Part shown: positions 58,814 to 64,000 of the stretch, piece by piece | Numbering within the stretch: position 1 is the first letter of the stretch | Layout: every line of letters starts with the position of its first letter | Origin: Rugosimonospora acidiphila | Lineage (GTDB): Bacteria; Actinomycetota; Actinomycetes; Mycobacteriales; Micromonosporaceae | Assembly: GCF_039543385.1 (NCBI RefSeq) | Contig: NZ_BAABJQ010000011.1 | Span: 204,476-268,475, forward strand | DNA length: 64,000 nucleotides | Direction: 5' to 3' | Notes under the pieces: generated by a model | Seen by the model: the letters and a program-made list of their open reading frames with translations, nothing else | Database searches by the model: none | Told to the model about the DNA's origin: nothing | Made by a program: the position numbers and the translations under genes

Positions 58814-60628
58814 GTGATCCGCACCCATGACGCCGGTGGCCTACGCGCCTCCGACGCCGGTACGACGGTGACCCTGGCCGGCTGGGTGGCCCGCCGGCGC
58901 GACCACGGCGGAGTCATCTTTGTCGATCTTCGGGATGGGTCCGGGATCGTCCAGGTCGTGTTCCGTGAGGGCGCCCCGGCCGAGCAGGCGCACGCGCTGC
59001 GCAACGAGTTCTGCGTCAAGGTCACCGGGCAGGTCGACCGGCGCCCGGCCGGCAACGAGAATCCGGAGCTGCCCACCGGCGAGATCGAGGTGACCGTCAC
59101 CGAGCTGACCATCCTGTCGGAGGCGGCGCCGCTGCCCCTGCCGGTCGACGACCACATCGACGCGGGCGACGACATCCGGCTGCGGTACCGGTACCTCGAC
59201 CTGCGCCGCTCCGGCCCGTCGAAGGCGCTGAAGCTGCGCAGCCGGGCCAACCAGATCGCCCGCCGGGTGCTTGACGAGCGGAGCTTCTACGAGATCGAGA
59301 CCCCGACGCTGACCCGGTCGACCCCGGAGGGCGCCCGCGACTTCCTGGTGCCGGTGCGGTTGCAGCCGGGCACCTGGTACGCGCTGCCGCAGTCCCCGCA
59401 GCTGTTCAAGCAGCTGCTCATGGTGGCCGGAATGGAGCGGTACTACCAGATCGCCCGCTGCTACCGGGACGAGGACTTCCGCGCCGACCGGCAGCCGGAG
59501 TTCACCCAGCTGGACATCGAGATGTCGTTCGTGACCGAGGACGACGTGATCGAGCTGGGCGAGGCGCTCGTCGGTGCCCTGTGGCGGGACCTGGCCGGGT
59601 ACGAGATCCCGACCCCCATCCACCGGATCACCTGGCACGAGGCGATGAACCGGTACGGCTCGGACAAGCCGGACCTGCGCTACGGCGTCGAGCTGGTCGA
59701 CCTGACCGAGTACCTGCGCGGCACCGGCTTCCGGGTGTTCGCCGGGGCGATCGAGGCCGGCGGGTACGTCGGCGCGGTGGTCATGCCCGGCGGCGCCAGC
59801 CAGTCCCGCAAGGAGCTGGACGACTGGCAGGACTGGGCCAAGGCGCGCGGCGCCCGGGGCCTGGCCTACGTGGTGCTGGACGCGGAGACCGGCCAGGCAC
59901 GCGGACCGGTGGCGAAGAACCTCTCCGAGGCACACCTGGCCGGGCTCGCCGACGCGGTCGGCGCCAAGCCGGGCGACGCGGTCTTCTTCGCCGCCTCGGC
60001 CAACCGCCGGGACGCCCAGGAACTGCTCGGGGCGGCCCGGATCGAGATCGCCGGGCGCACCGGCCTGATCGACCACAGCGCCTGGGCGTTCTGCTGGGTG
60101 GTCGACGCGCCGATGTTCGAGCCGGACGACGAGGGCGGCTGGACCGCGGTGCACCACCCGTTCACCTCCCCGAACGGAGACTGGATCGACCGGTTCGAGG
60201 AGGCGCCCGACCAGGCCCTCGCCTACGCGTACGACATCGTCTGCAACGGCAACGAGATCGGCGGCGGTTCGATCCGTATCCACCGCGCCGACGTGCAGCG
60301 CCGGGTGTTCAACACGCTGGGCATCACCGAGCAGGACGCCAACGACAAGTTCGGCTTCCTGCTGGAAGCGTTCAAGTACGGCCCGCCGCCGCACGGCGGC
60401 ATCGCGCTGGGTTGGGACCGGCTGTGCATGCTGCTGTCGGGGGCGGACTCGATCCGTGAGGTGATCGCCTTCCCGAAGACGCGTGGCGGCTTCGACCCGC
60501 TGACCGGCGCGCCGACCCCGATCACCAAGCAGCAGCGGACCGAGGCCGGCATCGACGCCAAGCCGAAGGCGACCGCGCCCGAGGCCGGCACGGCGGGCGT
60601 GGCGGCGCCGGTCGAGCCCACCCCCTGA
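58814..60628 (+). CDS. aspS: Aspartyl-tRNA synthetase
   Basis: 604 residues from a GTG after AAGGAGA. The OB anticodon domain (RTHDAGGLRASDAG, VTLAGWVARRRDHGG) is followed by the class II core: motif 1 near RTLYEIETPTL-like FYEIETPTLTRSTPEGARDF, motif 2 YQIARCYRDEDFRADRQPEF, and motif 3 GGIALGWDRLCMLL. The bacterial GAD insertion lies about 300-420. The last 30 residues are Ala/Pro/Lys-rich. No asnS in view, so a non-discriminating role with GatCAB is possible, as in many actinobacteria. Confidence 0.96.
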   Translation: MIRTHDAGGLRASDAGTTVTLAGWVARRRDHGGVIFVDLRDGSGIVQVVFREGAPAEQAHALRNEFCVKVTGQVDRRPAGNENPELPTGEIEVTVTELTILSEAAPLPLPVDDHIDAGDDIRLRYRYLDLRRSGPSKALKLRSRANQIARRVLDERSFYEIETPTLTRSTPEGARDFLVPVRLQPGTWYALPQSPQLFKQLLMVAGMERYYQIARCYRDEDFRADRQPEFTQLDIEMSFVTEDDVIELGEALVGALWRDLAGYEIPTPIHRITWHEAMNRYGSDKPDLRYGVELVDLTEYLRGTGFRVFAGAIEAGGYVGAVVMPGGASQSRKELDDWQDWAKARGARGLAYVVLDAETGQARGPVAKNLSEAHLAGLADAVGAKPGDAVFFAASANRRDAQELLGAARIEIAGRTGLIDHSAWAFCWVVDAPMFEPDDEGGWTAVHHPFTSPNGDWIDRFEEAPDQALAYAYDIVCNGNEIGGGSIRIHRADVQRRVFNTLGITEQDANDKFGFLLEAFKYGPPPHGGIALGWDRLCMLLSGADSIREVIAFPKTRGGFDPLTGAPTPITKQQRTEAGIDAKPKATAPEAGTAGVAAPVEPTP

Positions 60629-60653
60629 CCTCAGCCTGGTCGGACGCGGCGGC

Positions 60654-60712
60654 CGAGGCGGCCGGCGGGACGGCTCGCCGCACTCCGGCGTAGCGGCCCG
60701 CCGGCCGCCTCG
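60654..60712 (+). terminator. Long hairpin after aspS
   Basis: Perfect 16-bp arms CGAGGCGGCCGGCGGG/CCCGCCGGCCGCCTCG around a 27-nt loop. Confidence 0.75.
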
Positions 60713-60804
60713 TCGTCTCGCCACCGCCCACCCCGATCCGCCGAGGCTTAGCCGCGCTCTCGGATGGGTAATTAAGGCGCGTTCATCGATGTCAGGGAGG
60801 AACG

Positions 60805-60969
60805 TTGCTGGCCATCGTCGCGGCGATTATCTTCGCCATCGCCTTCATCCTGGATCTGGCGAGTAAGAGCTACAACAGCTTCATCAACGGCACCACGTTG
60901 ACCGTCCTCGGTCTCACCGTCCTGGCTCTACATTTCGCTCCGCTGGGTGCCGTCCGGCGCCGTCGTTGA
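60805..60969 (+). CDS. Small two-helix membrane protein (54 residues)
   Basis: TTG start with GGGAGG 4 nt upstream. Two hydrophobic segments, LLAIVAAIIFAIAFILDLA and LTVLGLTVLALHFAP, are separated by a short polar turn with Lys and Asn, and the end is RRRR. Similar tiny proteins with this position are annotated as membrane proteins in related actinomycetes. Function unknown. It is bounded by terminator hairpins on both sides, so it is a single-gene unit. Confidence 0.65.
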   Translation: MLAIVAAIIFAIAFILDLASKSYNSFINGTTLTVLGLTVLALHFAPLGAVRRRR

Positions 60970-60985
60970 CGTCAGCGGCCCCACC

Positions 60986-61013
60986 GGCCCGGGTCTGGAG
61001 TCAGACCCGGGCC
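60986..61013 (+). terminator. Perfect hairpin terminator before rarA
   Basis: 12-bp arms GGCCCGGGTCTG/CAGACCCGGGCC around the loop GAGT, 3 nt before the rarA -10. Confidence 0.8.
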
Positions 61014-61015
61014 GG

Positions 61016-61021
61016 TAGTCT
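61016..61021 (+). promoter_or_regulatory. Leaderless -10 hexamer TAGTCT for rarA
   Basis: TAGTCT, 7 nt, then the GTG at 61029; no Shine-Dalgarno. Confidence 0.5.
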
Positions 61022-61028
61022 CTTCCCG

Positions 61029-62597
61029 GTGGAGATGGAAGGTCTGTTCGCGCTCGACCAGCCCGCGCCGCCAGGCGCGCCGTTGGCCGGCGGGAGCACC
61101 GGCTTCACCGCGCCCGGTCCCGATTCGCCGCTGGCGGTCCGGATGCGCCCGGCCAGCCTCGACGAACTGGTCGGCCAGGATCACCTGCTCGCGCCGGGCG
61201 CGCCGCTGCGCCAGCTGGTGGCCGGTGGTTCGCCGATCTCGGTGATCCTGTGGGGCCCGCCGGGCAGTGGAAAGACGACCATCGCGCACCTGGTGGCCGC
61301 GGCCTCCGACCGGCAGTTCGTGGCGCTCTCGGCGCTGTCCGCCGGGGTCAAGGACGTCCGCGCGGTCATCGACACCGCCCGCCGGGCCCGCAGGTCCGGC
61401 GGCTCGCCCACGGTGCTGTTCATCGACGAGGTGCACCGGTTCAGCAAGACCCAGCAGGATTCGCTGCTGGCGGCGGTCGAGGACCGGACCGTCACGCTGC
61501 TGGCCGCCACCACGGAAAACCCGTACTTCTCGGTCATTTCGCCGCTGCTGTCCCGGTGCGTGCTGCTCACCCTGCAGCCGCTGGGCGACGAGGCGGTGCG
61601 GACGCTGATCCGGCGGGCCGTCGACGACCCGCGCGGGCTCGCGGGGGCCGTCGCCGTGGCGTCCGAGGCCGAGGATCATCTGGTCCGGCTGTCCGGCGGG
61701 GACGTGCGCAAGGCGCTGACCGCCCTGGAAGCCGCCGCCGGGTCCGCCCGGGCGCAGGGAGCCCACGAGATCGACCTGGCCACCGCCGAGAAGGCGGTCG
61801 ACGTCGCCGCGGTGCGCTACGACCGCGACGGCGACGCCCACTACGACGTGATCAGCGCCTTCATCAAGAGCATGCGGGGCTCCGATGTGGACGCCTCCCT
61901 GCACTGGCTGGCCCGGATGCTGGTGGCCGGTGAGGACCCCCGGTTCATCGCGCGCCGGCTGGTCATCTTCGCCAGCGAGGACGTCGGGATGGCGGACCCC
62001 GGTGCGTTGCAGACCGCCACCGCGGCGGCACAGGCCGTGGCGCTGATCGGGCTGCCCGAGGCGCAGCTCAACCTGGCCCAGGCGGTGGTCCACCTCGCGA
62101 CCGCCCCGAAGTCCAACGCGGTCACCACGGCGCTGTCCTCGGCCATGGAGGACGTGCGTGCCGGCCGTGCCGGACCGGTACCAAGGCATCTGCGCGACGC
62201 GCACTACCCGGGCTCGCGGGGTCTGGGACACGGGATCGGGTACCGGTATCCGCACGACGATCCCCGGGGTGTCGTAGCCCAGCAGTACGCTCCGGACGAC
62301 GTGGTCGGACGCGACTACTACCGGCCGACCCAGCACGGCGCGGAGCGGGCGGTGGCGGAGCGGCTGCCCAAGCTGCGTCGCGTGATCCGGGGCGCCCCGT
62401 CGCTGGACGCCGGCCCGTCGGCGGGTGCCGTCCCATCGGCGGACGACCGCCGATCGGCGACCGGTGGCTCAGGGGCCGGTGGCTCAGGGGCCGGTGGTTC
62501 GGCGGGCGGTGGCTCAGGAGGCGGTGGCTCGGCCGGCGGCCAGGCCATGGTGGACAGCGTTGCGGAGGCGGAGGAGGTGCCGGGCAGTGACGGATGA
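61029..62597 (+). CDS. rarA: Replication-associated recombination protein A (RarA/MgsA AAA+ ATPase)
   Basis: 522 residues from the GTG at 61029. Walker A is LWGPPGSGKTTIAHLVA, Walker B VLFIDEVHRFSK, sensor 1 LLAATTENPYFSV, and the C-terminal tetramerisation region includes DYISAFIKSMRGSD-like YDVISAFIKSMRGSDVDASL and IFASEDVGMADPGAL. It acts at stalled replication forks. Residues about 475-520 are a Gly/Ser/Ala low-complexity tail. An upstream start would run through the terminator hairpin. Confidence 0.93.
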   Translation: MEMEGLFALDQPAPPGAPLAGGSTGFTAPGPDSPLAVRMRPASLDELVGQDHLLAPGAPLRQLVAGGSPISVILWGPPGSGKTTIAHLVAAASDRQFVALSALSAGVKDVRAVIDTARRARRSGGSPTVLFIDEVHRFSKTQQDSLLAAVEDRTVTLLAATTENPYFSVISPLLSRCVLLTLQPLGDEAVRTLIRRAVDDPRGLAGAVAVASEAEDHLVRLSGGDVRKALTALEAAAGSARAQGAHEIDLATAEKAVDVAAVRYDRDGDAHYDVISAFIKSMRGSDVDASLHWLARMLVAGEDPRFIARRLVIFASEDVGMADPGALQTATAAAQAVALIGLPEAQLNLAQAVVHLATAPKSNAVTTALSSAMEDVRAGRAGPVPRHLRDAHYPGSRGLGHGIGYRYPHDDPRGVVAQQYAPDDVVGRDYYRPTQHGAERAVAERLPKLRRVIRGAPSLDAGPSAGAVPSADDRRSATGGSGAGGSGAGGSAGGGSGGGGSAGGQAMVDSVAEAEEVPGSDG

Positions 62598-64000
62598 CCA
62601 GCAGCCCAGGCGCCGCGGCCGAGGCCGCGGCGAGCGTGCGCCGGAGGAGCCCAGCGAGGAACTCGGCTGGATCGCCGATCTGCGCAGCGCCAGGGAGGCG
62701 GGCGGCGACCTAGGGCCGGGCGGCGACCTCGGGCCCGGCGGGGACGCCGGAGCCGACGAGCCGCGGCGGCGGGGCCGGACCCGGCGGCCGAAGCCGGACG
62801 CCCCGACGTCCACGGGATCGCCGGCCGTGCCCGCGCCGCGTCCCAGCCCTTCGCCATCGCCCTCCCCGCACCGCACCGGCTCGGCGCCCGTGCGGGGCGC
62901 GGCCACCCCCGACGCGCGCGGTGCCGCCGGGGTCCCGCCGACCGGAGCACAGCCGGCCGCCCCGACCGGGCAGCCACCGGTGGGGTCCGCACCGGCCGGC
63001 CGTGCCGCCGATCCGCCGCCCGGCCCGGCCCGGCAGGCTGGCCCGGGCAGCAGGTTCGTGTCGATGCGCGGGATCCGCGGCAACACCGGTACCCAGCCGG
63101 CGGTGACCGGCGCCGTGCCGCCCGTACCACCGCCGCCGCCGGTACCGCCGGTACGGCGCGCGCAGCCCGGTCGGGCGAGGCGATCGGCCGCCGTACCGCC
63201 CGAGCCGGCGGGGCCCGGCCCGGAGCGGGGCGGACCGGAGTACGGCAGCCCGGCGTTCGGCGGGCCGGAGCGGCCCGGCCCGGATCGTTCCCCCGGCGGT
63301 CGGGAGCCGACCGCCCGGCATGGGGTGGACGACGCGGCGCCGGGTGGGCGGCGCGCACGCGCCGACCGCGGCATGCCCGACCCCGGCGGCATGGAGCGCA
63401 CCGGCGGCATCGAGCGCACCGGCGCGCTGGAGCCGACCGACCGGACGGTGAGCGAACGCGCGGGGGATTCGGGCACCGAGGGCGGGCGCCGGAGCCGGCG
63501 CTCCCGCGCCGAGGCCGGGCCGGCCCGCGGCTCCGAGCCGCGCCACGGCGCGAGCCCGGACCTGGACGCCGAGCCGCCGCGCCCCGGCGACCCGCATCGC
63601 GGTGGCGCGCCGGCCCTGGGGACGGAGCCGCTCCGCCTGGGTGAGCAACGACGCGGTGCCGACGCACCAGGCTCGGGCCGCGCGGGCGCCGCCGCACCGG
63701 TGCCTCCGCAGATCGCCGGGGCGGAGCCGCCGGGGCGGGCCCCGGTCGCAGGCCGCGCCGTGCCACCGACCTCCCGGCCGGTGTCCCCGGCACGCGGTGA
63801 CGCCGCGATGCCGGTTCCGCCCGGCGACGCGGCCAGGCCGGTGCCGCCGCCCGGCGGCCGGGCCCAGCCCGGGCGCGCCTGGCACGATCTGACCACCGGC
63901 GAGAAGGACGCGATGCCGTTGGAGGGCCCCCCGCCGCCGCCGAGGGGCGGCGGCCCCGGGGACCCGCAGGCGGGGCCGCGGGGTGGGGCGCAGGGCCCCC
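62587..64000 (+). CDS. Long disordered Pro/Arg/Gly-rich protein, C-terminus off the right edge
   Basis: About 471 codons are open to the edge from the GTG at 62587, which overlaps the end of rarA by 11 bp and has GGAGGAGG upstream. The opening TDDQQPRRRGRGRGERAPEE is basic and acidic; only SEELGWIADLRSAREAG and RFVSMRGIRGNTG look structured. The rest is Pro, Arg, Gly and Ala-rich with GGDLGPGGDLGPGG and PVPPPPPVPPV-type runs. Near the edge, AWHDLTTGEKDAMPLEG may begin a conserved module. I do not recognise the family. No membrane segment is seen yet. Confidence 0.55.
   Translation, partial: MTDDQQPRRRGRGRGERAPEEPSEELGWIADLRSAREAGGDLGPGGDLGPGGDAGADEPRRRGRTRRPKPDAPTSTGSPAVPAPRPSPSPSPSPHRTGSAPVRGAATPDARGAAGVPPTGAQPAAPTGQPPVGSAPAGRAADPPPGPARQAGPGSRFVSMRGIRGNTGTQPAVTGAVPPVPPPPPVPPVRRAQPGRARRSAAVPPEPAGPGPERGGPEYGSPAFGGPERPGPDRSPGGREPTARHGVDDAAPGGRRARADRGMPDPGGMERTGGIERTGALEPTDRTVSERAGDSGTEGGRRSRRSRAEAGPARGSEPRHGASPDLDAEPPRPGDPHRGGAPALGTEPLRLGEQRRGADAPGSGRAGAAAPVPPQIAGAEPPGRAPVAGRAVPPTSRPVSPARGDAAMPVPPGDAARPVPPPGGRAQPGRAWHDLTTGEKDAMPLEGPPPPPRGGGPGDPQAGPRGGAQGP

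Noticed and set aside
1..64000. tRNA, rRNA, insertion sequences, prophage or attachment sites
   Set aside because: None recognised by eye: no transposase or integrase frame and no cloverleaf-like segment. A covariance-model scan would settle the tRNA question.

Overview
The window reads as chromosomal DNA of a high-GC actinomycete. GC-rich third codon positions, many GTG/TTG starts, phosphatidylinositol mannoside genes, an F420-type (Ddn-like) oxidoreductase, a DUF5709 protein, a long bifunctional Rel and the conserved run thrS-HIT-pgsA-acyltransferase-pimA ... pdxS-pdxT-yebC-ruvCAB-yajC-secDF-apt-rel-ppi-hisS-aspS-rarA all point there. Micromonosporaceae or a close relative is my best guess, from the style of the orphan winged-helix regulator and the secreted glycosidase. 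No rRNA, tRNA, insertion sequence, phage gene or CRISPR array was seen.

Positions 1-28 kb are accessory. In order they hold: a secreted protein cut by the left edge; a uridine-kinase-like/MDR/aldo-keto operon; four tandem paralogous DUF574-type SAM methyltransferases (3502-7732) whose N-termini carry one to three copies of a 14-residue repeat; a Gfo/Idh/MocA oxidoreductase; a possible leaderless 30-codon ORF; an orphan winged-helix regulator; a secreted GH92 mannosidase with two carbohydrate-binding modules behind twin palindromic operators; DUF5709, MgtC/SapB and topoisomerase IB genes; an SDR; a divergent MarR/Ddn-like pair with an operator between them; a flavin-fold protein; an operon of a winged-helix protein with an unassigned C-terminal domain plus two ABC exporter subunits; an aldo-keto reductase; a MerR regulator coupled to a VIT/VWA protein; and a cyclopropane-synthase-like methyltransferase.

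Positions 29-64 kb are housekeeping. thrS and the HIT gene are separated from pgsA by an MFS exporter and an EF-G2-like gene, an apparent insertion. The PIM genes, PLP synthase, YebC, Holliday-junction resolvase, Sec translocase accessory genes, adenine salvage, stringent response, two membrane-anchored cyclophilins, an MBL hydrolase, hisS, aspS and rarA follow. A second MFS exporter with its own TetR gene and two operators sits between yebC and ruvC. The right edge cuts a long, disordered Pro/Arg/Gly-rich protein.

Two window-wide patterns stand out. First, about a dozen genes have a TANNNT-like hexamer 6-7 nt before the start codon and no usable Shine-Dalgarno, the signature of leaderless transcripts. 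Second, short in-frame tandem repeats (15, 24, 27 and 42 bp) recur in disordered segments of unrelated proteins, and 17-19 bp repeats recur between genes.
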